This document shows positions 50,150 to 61,658 of a stretch of DNA of 64,000 nt, in pieces. The stretch spans positions 2,852,001-2,916,000 of the forward strand of contig JALGAS010000005.1 of the NCBI GenBank assembly GCA_023078685.1, written 5' to 3'. The notes under the pieces are model-generated. The model was not told the origin of the DNA. It worked only from the letters and a program-made list of their open reading frames with translations, and did not search any database. Every line of letters begins with the position of its first letter. Positions within the stretch are counted from its first letter, which is position 1. Made by a program: the position numbers and the translations under genes. The DNA is from Neopestalotiopsis rosae (lineage: Eukaryota > Ascomycota > Sordariomycetes > Amphisphaeriales > Sporocadaceae).

Positions 50150-51385
50150 ATGGCGAACTCAAGGTGAAGGGCGACCGAGATCCATGCAATGCATCCGGGG
50201 TGACTAACACCGAACAGATTTGAGTATGTCAAGGCTTTTGAGCAGGCAGACTATCTGATGCCCAATACGTGGATAGTCGTCAGGATAGACGGGCGTGGCT
50301 TCACCAAGTACTTCCATATATTCCCGGCTACACGTTATTCAAGACTGATTTATTTCCAGACTATGCACAAAGTATGGATTTGAAAAGCCCAACGATCGCC
50401 GGGCTCTGGATCTCATGAATGCCGCCGCCAAAGCTGTTATGACTGAACTTCCCGACATCACAATTGGTTATGGCGTCAGTGACGAATACAGGTAAGTATC
50501 CCAAGGCTTTTTAGCCCTCATGTACTTATAGCCGTAGCTTTGTGTTCCATAAAACATGCACACTATTCGAACGAAGATCAAGGTGAGCTCTATACGATCC
50601 CAAGAAAGTTGGGTGATTAGTTTTGCTTATTCTATGTCCAGTAAACTGGTGTCTACCATTGTTTCTACATTTACGGCATATTATGTCCACCTATGGTCGA
50701 CGTATTTCACCGATACGCCTCTGTCACCTCCCTTCCCAAGCTTCGACGGGCGAGCCGTGTGCTATCCGAGTGTGCAAAACTTGCGCGACTACATGAGCTG
50801 GAGACAGGTTGACTGTATAGTCCCCATGTGCCTTCTGTATACGACCTATTACTTATGTCTAAACAGGTCATATCAACAACTTGTACAACACCACATTTTG
50901 GTCGCTGGTCCAACTCGGCGGCATGTCCAACACGGAGGCCGAGAAGTTCCTAGCAGTAGGCCGATATCATGTCGAATCGTATAGCAACACACAAGCTGAC
51001 TGATGTCCAGGGAACTGTATCAGCTGACAAGAACGAGATCCTTTTCTCGAGGTTCCATATCAATTACAACAATGAGCCGGAGATATATAAGAAAGGCAGT
51101 GTTGTAATTCGAGATGTAAGGATATCTGTTCCCGAAATGTGATGTTGATGTTGCTGATAAGAGTAGTATGAGCTCGTCGATCCGGGCAGTCATAATGTCG
51201 CTGAAGTGGCAGACGACATTGCCGAGCCAGTGAAACAATCAAAGACCCAGCAAGAGAACGACAGGAAGCGGAGGGCCAAGGCGCGGGTGATGGTGGAGCA
51301 TCTCGATATCATCAAGGATGACTTTTGGGATAGACGACCTTGGCTCCTATCCAACAAGCCTGGCAAGGTACCGAAGCAGACATGA
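50150..51385 (+). CDS. THG1: tRNA-His guanylyltransferase THG1 (288 aa)
   Basis: Eight exons: 50150-50163, 50218-50307, 50360-50491, 50538-50582, 50642-50814, 50867-50955, 51011-51115 and 51167-51385. The introns are 46-62 bp with GT/AG borders and all preserve frame. THG1 adds G-1 to the 5' end of tRNA-His by 3'-5' polymerisation, which histidyl-tRNA synthetase needs. The metal-binding carboxylates are present: D29 in RIDGRGF and D76-E77 in [10 protein letters not shown], the same numbers as in the yeast and human enzymes. [22 protein letters not shown] and [15 protein letters not shown] are further family blocks. The length is normal. The first exon is only 14 bp. The gene converges on the TMA23-like gene with 136 bp between stop codons. 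Confidence 0.97.
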
Positions 51386-51521
51386 TATCAATCATGAATG
51401 ATTGTCTGAAATGGGCGGCCAACACCTCCTACCCATGATCTGCTACCAAGCACGCAGAGCTCAACCGTGGACAATTCCCTGAACTAGTAGATGGCAGGTG
51501 TAATGCGTTTCAGGGGCGAAA

Positions 51522-52184
51522 TCAACCTGTACTGGCTTTCCGCCGCTTCTCTTCTTTCCGTGCCCGTCTCATTGCTCTCCTTGCTCTTCGCTGCTCTTTC
51601 GTCTCGCCAGCCTTGAGCGCCTCTTTGGCGGCCTTTTTCTGTTTCTTCTTCTGCGCCTTTAGCTTGGCCTTTTCGGCGGCAGCGGCCTTTGTAGCTTCTT
51701 CAGCTTTCCTTCTCTTCTTTTCTTCCCGCCGTGCGCGCCTCTCCTCTTTTGTCTCTTGTTGCTTCTCCTCCGCAGCGGGTGTGCCAGCTCCGCTGTCAGG
51801 CGGCGTCAATAGCCCTGACACCTGATCGACCGATCCTCGCAAGAGTCCGCCGCTGACAAAGCACGTATAGAGCCCGCGGGCACCCGTGTATTTCTTTGCT
51901 CCCCTCGCCGTGATCTTTTCAATGTCCAGCTGGCCGCCGCCGGTCGTCTGTTTCATGGACCCCGATGTGGTGTCGATCCCCTTGAGGGCTTGGTCGAAGG
52001 CATTGAGCCACCAAGCCTGGGCCTTGTGATCTTTTCTGGAGCCGAGCCCGCGGCCATCGCTGCCTTCGCGCTTGATCAGAATGTGGTGCTTGAGACCGGT
52101 CTCGTCGTCGGTCGGATGAAGAGAGTGGCCTTTTCCTCGCCACCCTTGAGAGGTCAGCAGGGCGTGGGCGTCGAGTCTGGACAT
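51522..52184 (-). CDS. TMA23-like nucleolar G-patch protein (220 aa)
   Basis: A single exon from ATG 52184 (MSRLDAHALLTSQGWRGKGHSLH). The N-terminal segment LLTSQGWRGKGHSL is a G-patch-like motif as in yeast Tma23, a nucleolar factor tied to 40S ribosome biogenesis. GLGSRKDHKAQAWWLNAFDQAL follows, and then a middle part with TGARGLYTCFVSGGLL. The last 80 residues are a long Lys/Arg/Glu/Ala helix typical of nucleolar proteins. The frame stays open for 17 codons upstream of the ATG and a TTTTACAG acceptor-like site lies about 20 bp before it. A leader intron is therefore possible, but I found no ATG-bearing upstream exon. The assignment to TMA23 is by layout and the G-patch motif. Confidence 0.83.
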   Translation of the reverse strand: MSRLDAHALLTSQGWRGKGHSLHPTDDETGLKHHILIKREGSDGRGLGSRKDHKAQAWWLNAFDQALKGIDTTSGSMKQTTGGGQLDIEKITARGAKKYTGARGLYTCFVSGGLLRGSVDQVSGLLTPPDSGAGTPAAEEKQQETKEERRARREEKKRRKAEEATKAAAAEKAKLKAQKKKQKKAAKEALKAGETKEQRRARRAMRRARKEEKRRKASTG

Positions 52185-52838
52185 GTTGGCGTTGTGCGCG
52201 CTACCCTGTAAAATCAATGGGAGTGCGAAGCGCAAAGAGAAAAATTAGTGGGAAATGAGCGTGTGTCTTATGCGCCAATCGCCATCATGGTTCGCTGTTG
52301 TCGGTGGACGTTGGAAACTTTTGCGAGGTACTGGGACCAAAAAGTTTAGTGTGGGGTCCCTGCCATTACTTGTTTATCGATAATGTACCGAGGTGGATCA
52401 CTGGACTTCGGTGCTGTGCTTGCTTTTAGTGCAACATTGTGTCTTGATAGTCCACTGTGCAAATAATAGAACTTCTCGTAGCTCCTTCTAATACACTCGA
52501 CACCTTGGTTCAAGCGATTTTAGGAAAAACATCATCGAGACCTCGTATACTGTTTTTTTTTTTTTCCGTTTCTTATGCCCAGCTGTATGGCAACTACTCC
52601 TTAGTAAGGTTCATGGAGAGACTATCAGCATATGAGAATAGTTGCCAGTGATTTTTAAACAACTGAGAGATCACATCTGGAGAGTAACTCACTACATGGA
52701 GTTAAGAGAAGAGTCAAATGATTTGTAACTTCCTTGCGAAAGCATTGGCGTATACATATCCAATCAGTCGTTAAGCAGAAGCCACCTTTCTCATGGCAGC
52801 ATTGAATACGTCAAAACGCTTAGATATTCTCATTACAG
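52185..52838. other. Intergenic between two minus-strand genes
   Basis: Holds the TMA23-like promoter and the 3' end of the zinc-finger gene. A T run of 13 lies at 52553-52565. No gene is supported. Confidence 0.55.
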
Positions 52839-54049
52839 TCATCTACCTTTAACAAATTTCTCCCACTGATGTCCCCTTTCTTCATAGCCAGCACTGGGAC
52901 CAACGTGCATTTCTTTCCAACATCTGGCACAGTATACGTCATCATCGCAGCCCAGGCATCGGATTGCTCCATCTTCTAGGCAGACCGTACACCAAGTCTT
53001 ACTGTCTTCATCCGTATAACCATGGCGCTTAATCAGACCTGGCACAGGACGGTCTTCCGGGGCAAAGGTGGGTGCAACAGGGAGGCCCAGTTCATCAACT
53101 TGAGAGGTTGGAGCTGAGGGAAGTGTACGACCGCCATTACCCAATCCACTGAGAGCGGCCATGCGGTTTGTGATATCAGCCTCAAAATCAGCGTCCTTTT
53201 CGGAAGTTTCTGGCAGATCTGGTTGATCTTGAAGTTCTGTTGGCACCGCTGGAAGGTTGAATGGATCTAGGTTTGTTTTGTGCTGATCACCTTTTGGCGA
53301 CACAGAAGACTCTGTAGCTTCAGGTTTTCTCTCTGGCGCATTGGTCTTTTCCCATTCCGCCTCATCCGCGGCTTGAGCAAGAACATCGTGAATGTCTCGT
53401 CTCATGACTTCCCCGTCGGAGTCGTCTTCAGAATCGCCATCATTCGATCCGTCTTCATTGTGTCCAGATCTTGTGGATTCTGGTTCATGCGCAGCGGCCG
53501 CGCCAAGCTCTTCAAGGAGTGCAGTCACTCTCTGGTGCTCATCTTCCTTGCCCCGGCTGACCTCGGCAGCAACTTCTTCTAGCCACTGCTCATCAGAATG
53601 CAGGTCTGCGAGGAGCTCTTCCAAGGTCTGATCATCCGTATCGAGCAACTCGTCTGTGCCATTATGCTCATGAGCGGATCCTCCCGATGGGGCCTCGTCA
53701 AAAGTGCCAGTCACCGGAGGGACGGATTGAGGGGATTGAGGCTGTGCCTGTCCGGGGAAGGATGCAGGCGCCGCATCCGCTTGTTGTCGGAGACTTTTCA
53801 AGCGATCTGATAAGCCGTCTTCTCTTGTGGCGGGCTTTGCCCGCTCAATGGTATCTGCAGGCGTCACTGACCTTGGAGCATGTTCAGTATGCTTGCTTGC
53901 ACATATCTCGTGACTCTCTTGGGCCGGACTCAACGGAGTACCAACAGGATAGGAAAACCTTACTTTGAGTTGCCATCCAGGTTGACATTGGTTGGTTTCA
54001 GTGCATTTAGACGATCCAGGAGATTCTTATTTGATCCTGAGCCAGCCAT
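52839..54049 (-). CDS. ANCHR/ZFYVE19-like zinc-finger protein (372 aa)
   Basis: Two exons, 54049-53964 and 53871-52839, joined across a 92-bp intron (donor GTAAGG, acceptor GCTCCAAG) that keeps the frame. The N-terminus MAGSGSNKNLLDRLNALKP resembles the short helix of fungal members. The middle is long, acidic and probably disordered (Asp/Glu/Ser-rich, 100-300). The C-terminal zinc finger at about 323-365 has the pattern CTVC, CLGC, CARC, then H and H, as in the C-terminus of human ZFYVE19 (ANCHR), an abscission-checkpoint protein of late cytokinesis. Fungal relatives are annotated as abscission/NoCut checkpoint regulators, mostly by similarity. The second exon alone is open from a TTG near 53933, so the splice acceptor is the weakest part of this model. 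Confidence 0.8.
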
Positions 54050-55871
54050 GATGGAATTGTTTTCTTTAATTGTTTATGATGGGGCAGAATACGCAAGACA
54101 TCAGCGAGTATCAAAATAGTGCGTACTGCCACGGAACGTGATCGCACACTGTGTATCAGCACTTTGCGAAGTCGGGATGCGAGGTGGGTGGCGCTGATTT
54201 GACGTGTTGAAACACAACAAAGCATCAAGTTATCTGATCAATCAAGATGTTGCATTTGATGGGCTCTAATAAGATCCGCACTTGCATGCGCCTAACGACA
54301 CGTGCTTAGATCCAAGTGGATTTCGCCTCCAAACATCAACTTGGCGCATTCCAATTATTCCAGAAGTTGCGGAATGTTCTTTATCGTTGCAACAGTTTAC
54401 AGTGGGTTGCCTCACTGGCGAAATAATAATACCATCTGTGCCACATGCACAGATTACTGAGCCTTGCTAAATGAAGGCAGACTGATCACTGTAATCATTA
54501 GGGTACTGCCACTACATGGGTTATGCAAATACGCCCTCGGAGAACGCAGGTGGTGCTCGGAGTACAGAGGATCAGCCGGGCTTTGCATCTCACTGATGCG
54601 AGAATGATCCCATAATCATCGTCCACCGGAAACCTTGATGAAGGCTGTGTCCGTGGCAACTGGGAGTAATGAGTCTTACAAGTGCACCTGTGCCGCACTA
54701 CACTGACGCTACAAAACCCATGATTTAGAACTTTTGGGTAGCCAAGCGCACCAACCCAGTTTTTTTGCGTCGGGCATTGGAATTGACATTATATCCGAAC
54801 AAACCAACCACAACAGCGCCATGAAATGCCCAGCATAGGCTAGACTCTTTCTAGAAATGATGCTGTCGCGAAGGATCGCGCCAAAGCTGTTTGCATCTCC
54901 CGGACATGCCAGAATGCTGTCATCGCAAGCATGTCCAACGGCTATGCCACCATGCCCACTGTTTTCAGAAGAATGTTTCGAGGGTTTAATTCCGGAAACG
55001 AAAAAGATCACCAACAAGTTTGTTGTATTCTTGATGGGGACTTCAAATTCTTGAAGTCTACAAACCTCAGGTCTGCGCCACTGTAGGCAGCTTATCGGCG
55101 GAGTTTCAATGGTGTTTGCAGTGGGTACCCGGGGCTTCTTAGAGAATCAAGCTTAAATGCAAAGTCAAATTGGGCCAAGGGTCCACTGTAGGTCACGCTC
55201 GACACAACAGTAAGAATCGCATGTTGACGAGTAGCGTACAACGAGGAGGATGAGAAGATCTGAATTTGTGTTGGAAGAGTGTTGGGCTTCGAGGGAGTCT
55301 TATGTCATTGCCAAGTGGCAGAAATCGATTGCTCCTTGGGAGACTTGGCCGAAGCAATACGTAGTACGGTAATTATGACATCCGGCGCGAAGTTCCTCCC
55401 TAGCAAGCCTACCAGCAGTTTAGGTGCTGCATGCGGACATCGTTTCTCACCTGCAGTCTTGGCAGGCAAATGGTGTCGGGGCGGTGCCAACAGGGTCTCC
55501 GTGGTGAGAAATATGGGGGGATTTAAGGTCGTACTGGTGTCATCATGGGGCAGATCTCCCCAGCCTTTGCCCCCTACCATTACTTAAAAAGTGCATCATC
55601 GTCCATGTTCAAGGCTGAAACGTCTTCGGAGTTACTACCTACATAAACAGTGTCCTACCACCTATCGTGATTCACCGGGCGCAAATCTTGGAATCTCACC
55701 TATCAAACTTGCATTTGCTCATCTGCAGTCAGCACAAGCTTCCTTGCTTTATCTTACTCGTCTACTCTTGGTCGAACAGTTCAAAGCCTGATTTCTTTTT
55801 CTTCGGCTGTATCCTCCTGCACGTCCTTCAAGACTCTATCCACATCGACCTAAGTCACACTACACACTGAT
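54050..55871. other. Divergent intergenic region, no supported gene
   Basis: Upstream DNA of the zinc-finger gene (minus) and of the Ser/Gly-rich gene (plus). Scattered short frames only. The final 90 bp before 55872 are a pyrimidine/CA-rich leader. Confidence 0.55.
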
Positions 55872-56971
55872 ATGAAGCCTCTCAACACATTGTTGGCAGT
55901 TACGGCTGCGAGCCAATGCGCCCAAGCTGTCGCAGTGCCGAGTCACAATGATGTAGAACTATCGTCGCGGTCACAATCTCACGACAACAGCTACGCACAC
56001 TCCGAGCGCTCGGAACACGAGGATTTATGGAAGAGGAAAGGCGGTGGCGGCAGCGGTGGCCGCGGAGGTAGCTCTGGAAGTTCCAGCAGTGGTTCATCAT
56101 CATCAGGTAGGTCAGGGTCTTCGGGGTCCTCATCGGGGTCCTCAAGTTCTTCCGGTTCGTCCCGGGGCTCATCTGGCTCCTCATCAGGCTCGTCCTCGTC
56201 GGGTTCTTCAAGTTCATCGTCAGGTTCATCAGGTTCAAGGTAAGAACGGCCATATCTCTCCGTATTGTGCATGTTGATTGACTCATCTATTTTCCAGATC
56301 CGGATCTTCCAGTTCAGGGTAAGCATTTTACAGCAGACACTCACCTTGTGTTAATTCTTCTTCCAATGATGTTTTACTAACTCTGTACCATCAGTCTTGG
56401 ATCATCATCGTCCAACACTGGAGGTCGGACTACAACAGGCAGTGGCGTAAAGCCATCTTATGGTTCTGGCGGCAAATACTATGCGGGAGGTGCAACGCAA
56501 CCATACCGGGCTGGAAGTAGCAGCATCGGTAGCGGAATCGTCCCCGGCCTATTCCTTGGATCGGCGCTTGGATTCTGGGGTACATACTGGCTCCTTGGAG
56601 CGTACCACTACCCATATGCTCATCCTTACACATTCCACAACTCCTCGTCGAATCAAAACGAGACGAAGCCCGTCGAATGTCTCTGCAAAACCGATGAGGA
56701 ATGTGGTTGTGAGGACAACTCTGCCGACACGGAATACATGAACAGCATTCTCGGTAATGGAAGTTACGCCGGACTGAACCAGTCTGTCGTCACCGTGGCC
56801 AATGTTAATGGTACCGACACCATTTTCATCAACGGAACCTTGGCCAACGGCACAACTGCCTCTGGCGGCACAGAGGATCCCAGCGCCGCTGGTGGCATGC
56901 GATCGCTTCTTCAAGCAGCAGGATGGTGGCCGCTGGCCGCCACTGCACTTGCTCTTGCTTATGTTGCATAA
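55872..56971 (+). CDS. Ser/Gly-rich GPI-anchored surface protein, DUF7732-type (321 aa)
   Basis: Three exons: 55872-56239, 56298-56318 (21 bp) and 56395-56971, with introns of 58 and 76 bp. The N-terminal signal peptide (MKPLNTLLAVTAASQCAQAVA) is followed by a short linker and WKRKGGGGSGGRGG. A pure Ser/Gly repeat then runs from about residue 65 to 130. GGKYYAGGATQPY and a hydrophobic segment (GIVPGLFLGSALGFWGTYWLLGAY) follow. Next is a Cys cluster, ECLCKTDEECGCEDN, then Asn-Gly-Thr glycosylation sequons. The C-terminus GGMRSLLQAAGWWPLAATALALAYVA looks like a GPI attachment signal. This order matches fungal proteins carrying the DUF7732 domain, of unknown role and probably in the cell wall. 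It converges on the DNA glycosylase gene. Confidence 0.88.
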
Positions 56972-57343
56972 ACAAGCTGCATGAAGACGAATTTTTCTAC
57001 GCTTGTTACGAACACACCTTTACGTGTATGATTATGGTTCCGAGAGATCAAATTAGGTTCTTCCTTCTCTTCTCATGACTCTCGGAAAAAGTTACGAGGA
57101 GACAGAGACGGAAGCAATTCATCGAGGTCAAAAGGTTGCGGAATTTTGTTTGATGAGAGGGCGACCAGTAACGATTTTGATACCCTTCATGTACATAATT
57201 TCAATTTTGGTGATTGAAACCTGTGCATAGAACTTTAATTATACAGATTGCGAATGACCTGCTTTTTTAATCTTGTGTAAATCGTACAGTCTGTGTTGAT
57301 GATGTTTGCTTGTATACTGATATACTACATCGAGATGAAAACT
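56972..57343. other. Convergent intergenic region
   Basis: 3' flanks of the surface-protein gene and the DNA glycosylase gene. Nothing else seen. Confidence 0.6.
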
Positions 57344-58366
57344 TCAGGAGACTTCGCCCAGACCTTCGGCTTGCCTTTCTATCCGCCTTGCTTTGCACCA
57401 GTCGCCCAATTCTTTCCATATCCGTTCCTTCTCTTCCGGTCTCAATGAAGCTGCTAGCCCACTTGTACTTGTCGCCACAAAGACTCTTGCTCCTGTAAAG
57501 TCAGTGGTCTCGGCATCTGCCTGATTAAGCTGCTCCGGAACACCCATATCCTCCGCCTCGTCCTGCCACCCATACCGGAACTCTGCCTTGGTAATGGCTT
57601 TGCCCTTACGAACCCTCCATATGCTCTCCCATATGCTCTTGCCTACGATACAAACCACTTCCGGCCTCCACTCTCGGATCTTGTCCTCGAGGACGGCAAC
57701 GCCCTCGTCCATCTCGGCCTTGCTGAGCTCGGCGCCGTTGCGCGAGGGCCGTGCGACAATGTTCGTGTTTCCGAGGGCGAAGCGGGCCGGCAGGGTGCGG
57801 TCCTCGTCGGCCCGGCACGGCACGGGCGTGATGCCCGAGGAGAAGAGCAGCTTCCAGAACAGGTTCGACGGGTGGGCGTAGGCGTGGCCCGACCGCGCCG
57901 TCTGCACGCCCGGGTTCAGGCCCACGAACAGGATCAGCAGGTTCCGGTCCAGGACGTCAGGGAGCAGCGGGAGGTGCGCGTACGTCGAGGGCGGTGCGTA
58001 GCCGCTATTTGGCCGGCGGCGGCTGCTGCTGCTGCTGCTGCTACTGCGCTTCTTCCTCGGCGATGGTGTAGTAGAGCTCTGTGAGGTGTCTAGATTGCTG
58101 CTCTCGCCGCCGGGGGCTTCTCCTCCGTGCTTGCGCTTGTCTCGACGCGGGGCAGGCGACGACGTTTTGGTCGACGTCGCTCCGGAAGACTTGCCGGGCG
58201 ATACAAGACTCGAGAGTGGCGTGCTCAGGCGAGAGCTCCGCCGCAAGGAGGAAGAAGCCTGGTCTTCAGAGCTCGTGTACATGAACTGATTTAGCTTGAG
58301 CCGACCCTCGAAACTGGGAGTGCCGTCCTGTGCTGGAGCTGGCTCCCCGAGTTTCCCCTTTGCCAT
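57344..58366 (-). CDS. G/U(T) mismatch-specific DNA glycosylase, MUG/TDG family (340 aa)
   Basis: A single exon from ATG 58366 (MAKGKLGEP). The first 130 residues are disordered, Ser/Lys/Arg-rich (KKRSSSSSSSSRRRP, encoded by a GCT/AGC repeat), and probably nuclear. The catalytic domain begins near 135. It has the family motif GLNPG (about 147-151, in place of GINPG, where the Asn activates water), then SGHAYAHPSNLFWKLLFSSG and PEVVCIVGKSIWESIW. STSGLAAS lies near 300 in the position of the second conserved loop. It resembles S. pombe Thp1 and bacterial Mug. Such enzymes remove uracil or thymine mispaired with guanine at the start of base-excision repair. It is divergent from UAP1 by 1.7 kb. 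Confidence 0.92.
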   Translation of the reverse strand: MAKGKLGEPAPAQDGTPSFEGRLKLNQFMYTSSEDQASSSLRRSSRLSTPLSSLVSPGKSSGATSTKTSSPAPRRDKRKHGGEAPGGESSNLDTSQSSTTPSPRKKRSSSSSSSSRRRPNSGYAPPSTYAHLPLLPDVLDRNLLILFVGLNPGVQTARSGHAYAHPSNLFWKLLFSSGITPVPCRADEDRTLPARFALGNTNIVARPSRNGAELSKAEMDEGVAVLEDKIREWRPEVVCIVGKSIWESIWRVRKGKAITKAEFRYGWQDEAEDMGVPEQLNQADAETTDFTGARVFVATSTSGLAASLRPEEKERIWKELGDWCKARRIERQAEGLGEVS

Positions 58367-60066
58367 TGCGAGTTTCTTGCCTTCTGGGTCTGTAGTCCAG
58401 TGAGTCCTACAATATCATTCATTCGCAGAGTAAAAGCACGTGAAAGTGGTTGCGGAAAAATAATTGCAAAAGCGCCAGCAATAATGCGTGCTTAGGCTGA
58501 AGTGATAATTATGGTTCTAGCAATGGCAGGGGTGAGAGTATTGTTTCGCCCCAGGCCCATACATATATGATAATAGCGCCTAGATTTGAGTCCTGTGTTC
58601 TACTTTCTCATCAATACAGAATTAAGCTATATACATTGCCCATTTTAATTTAATCAAGAATTCCAACTCACCGCATGCCTTTTGCACCGATAAATCTGAT
58701 TGCAATTACAAAGAGATGTGCACAAGAGAAAGACTGCTTCGTCAAATGAGAATGCTGATTACCGTAAGAAGCAGCGCCAGCAATCGGTTCAACGTCGTCT
58801 GTTTCGTTGCGATATGATTGAATCTTGGTCATATCACGTTGAACATATACTTTAATACACATCATATTTGATACTTGAAGTGTCATTCAAGGTCAATTCA
58901 TCTGGGCATTGCACTCGACTCAGAGACTACATTGCTCGGTTGGTTTTCATATACGCAGGTATATTGCAGTCAGCCTTATATTTGTCTTTTTTGAGTACTC
59001 ATATTGGTATTAGAAAGAGCCCAGAGAATTGAATTATTGGTGAAGTTATATAACCACCAGGATATTTGAAGCCTCATTCGAAAGATCAATCCTACGTTTC
59101 TAGCTGGGTCATGCACCCATTGAGAACATTGCAGAAGTAGGATTGATTTCTGGTTGCTAGCAATCTACTGTGCCATCTGTTGCCGTATTCAATGTCGGCA
59201 CCTGAAATTACGAGTACGCAGTGAGAATACCATGAGCAAGAACCGCAAAAGAAGGAAATCGTTGCTTGTTTTGTCGAGTTACACATTTCGCTTGGCGGGT
59301 AAAAAGTTGATGAAAATACGACAATGCATCGAAAACTAGTTCTCGCGCCAACGTCATAGTCCCCCGTCCGTCTCGTATCGAGATAAACGGGCCGGACATG
59401 GGTGAAAGAAAAGCAGGTGCGGTCTTCACGGCAACGAGAATGATAGAAGGAATGATGGGATTCATTGAAGAATGTTGATTTGGATGATTGTAGAGTCAAT
59501 TGAGACTTTGGCGGCCGCTTGACCAAAATCTGGTCTCGCAGCATACGAATTCGACCGTAGGACTGTTGCTCGTACTACTGACAGGTTAGCATTCTTGGTT
59601 GCCCTACAGCGACAAATAGGAGATGGCTGTGCTGCCGCATGGTTGCGTTGAGGCGGGCTGAGTGGGTGCTGCTACGCCCATGTTCAGGGTCAATTAGGTC
59701 CTAGGGGGCGTCTAATGGCGGGGCAGAAGCTGAAGAAGCTTCCATAGCATCTTTGTACAGGCCAAGGTACAGACCTACACCGCAGTCTCACCCCACTTCC
59801 AGCATTGATCAGCTCCCAGGATCGTGCTGCTGCTATATTTACTCTTACGTTCTTCTCCTTCGTCTACTCCATTCATCTTACAGGCCAGTCAGCGCTAGAA
59901 GCTTATATAACAAGTCCCAGGAGCTGTCACGAAAAGTCAATTGTTGATCCTCTTGTTCATTTTGCCCCCCAAAGCCATTTCAACCTGCTACTTACAAGCG
60001 AGCAATTGCCCCTCGTTCTATAGAGGTATCTCTCATATATATCACATCCTTCTAACGATTCCCATC
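58367..60066. other. Divergent intergenic region (glycosylase / UAP1)
   Basis: No gene is supported. A TATA-like TTATATAA lies at 59903-59910, about 157 bp before the UAP1 start, and a CA/CT-rich leader follows it. Confidence 0.6.
59903..59910 (+). promoter_or_regulatory. TATA-like element of UAP1
   Basis: TTATATAA lies 157 bp upstream of the UAP1 ATG on the same strand, a usual fungal distance. The role is inferred. Confidence 0.45.
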
Positions 60067-61658
60067 ATGGCACCCAAGCCTTTCACTCCTGAGAACGTCG
60101 AGGCCCAAAAGGCCACGTACGAGAAGGCCGGCCAGGGCCAGGTACACGCCTTCTTCGACTCGCTCTCGAAATCCGAGCAGGAGGCTCTTTACAACCAACT
60201 CAGCGGTTTCGACCCTGAGGAGATCAACCAGATTACCCACCGAGCACTGAACCCACCAAAGGGAGACGACAAGCCTGCCACCGTCGAACCCCTTCCCGAG
60301 TCAGCCACCGCCAGCATACTCGACTCGAAGCCCGAGGATATCCAGGCATGGTACGAGCACGGTCTCAAGCTGATCTCGGAGAACAAGGTCGCCGTGGTGC
60401 TCATGGCCGGTGGTCAGGGTACCAGACTGGGCAGCAAAGCCCCCAAGGGCTGCTTTGACATCCAATTGCCCTCGCACAAGTCTTTGTTCCAGATCCAGGC
60501 CGAGCGTATCCGCAAGGTGCAGGAGCTGGCGCAAAAGAAGCACTCCAAGGACAGTGTCGTGGTGCCATGGTACGTCATGACCAGTGGCCCGACCCGAGGC
60601 AACACCGAGAACTTCTTTGAGGGCAAGTCTCTGGGCGATGTCCTGCCCAACGAGACCGAGGAGGACCGCAAGAAGCGTGGTGTTTACTTTGGCCTGAACA
60701 AGGAAGATGTCATGATCTTCGAGCAGGGTGTCCTGCCTTGCATCTCCAATGAGGGCAAGATCATGCTCGAGGGCAAGGGCAAGGTCGCCGTAGCACCTGA
60801 CGGCAACGGCGGTCTCTACAAGGCCTTGTACCAGGCACCTATTACCTCCAAGTTTGGTTCCGAATTCGGTACCGTCCTCAAGGACATGAAGAAGCGTGGC
60901 GTCGAGCACATTCACGCCTACTGTGTGGACAACTGCCTGGTCAAGGTTGCCGACCCCCTCTTCATCGGTTTCTCTGCCGCCAAGGGTGTCTCTCTGGCTA
61001 CCAAGGTCGTCCGAAAGCGCAACGCCACCGAATCCGTTGGTCTCATTCTCTCCAAGAACGGCAAGCCTGATGTTGTTGAGTACTCAGAGATTGATGCCGC
61101 CACCGCAGAGGCCGAGGACCCCAAGCAAGCCGGCGTGCTCAAGTTCAGAGCTGCAAACATTGTCAACCACTACTACTCCTTCCAGTACCTTGACGGCATG
61201 GACGCTTGGATGAGCAAGCTGCCCCACCACATTGCCCGCAAGAAGATTCCCTGCGTCGACCCTGCCTCCGGTGAGGACGTCAAGCCTTCCAAGCCCAACG
61301 GCATCAAGCTCGAGCAGTTCGTCTTTGACAATTTCCCAATGCTTGAGCTGTGCGACTTTGCATGCTTGGAGGTCAAGCGTGAGGACGAGTTCTCTCCCCT
61401 CAAGAACGGCACTGACGCCAAGGAGGACAACATGATTACGAGCAAGCAGGATATCATGGGCCAGGGCAAGAGATGGGCCGAAGCTGCTGGTGCTTCCGTG
61501 AGCAACGGAGCTAGCGAGGGCCTGGAAGTGTCTCCCTTGACCAGTTATGTAAGTTGTGGTATGATCTGCTGTCGTGTACTTTTGCTAATCACAGTGAATA
61601 GGGTGGCGAAGGTCTCGAGGGCCTCAAGGGCAAGAGCATCTCGGAACTCGCAATCTAA
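60067..61658 (+). CDS. UAP1: UDP-N-acetylglucosamine pyrophosphorylase (512 aa)
   Basis: Two exons, 60067-61548 and 61602-61658, separated by a 53-bp intron. The second exon adds [18 protein letters not shown]. The nucleotide-binding signature [17 protein letters not shown] starts at residue 112. Further family blocks are [56 protein letters not shown] and IVNHYYS. It makes UDP-GlcNAc from GlcNAc-1-phosphate and UTP in the cytosol, the last step of the hexosamine pathway. UDP-GlcNAc feeds chitin synthesis, N-glycan precursors and GPI anchors. The length is normal. The frame is open upstream of the ATG but contains no other ATG in a good context, so 60067 is the start. The very high codon bias suggests strong expression. 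Confidence 0.98.

Noticed and set aside
55991..56344. Asp/Glu/Pro-rich antisense frame across the Ser/Gly repeat
   Set aside because: It is the complement of the Ser/Gly codon repeat and has no independent support.
59941..60066. In-frame N-terminal extension of UAP1 beginning with a hydrophobic stretch
   Set aside because: The extension starts at TTG and has an ATG only at 60067 in a good context. UAP1 homologues start at the equivalent MAPKPF-like position.
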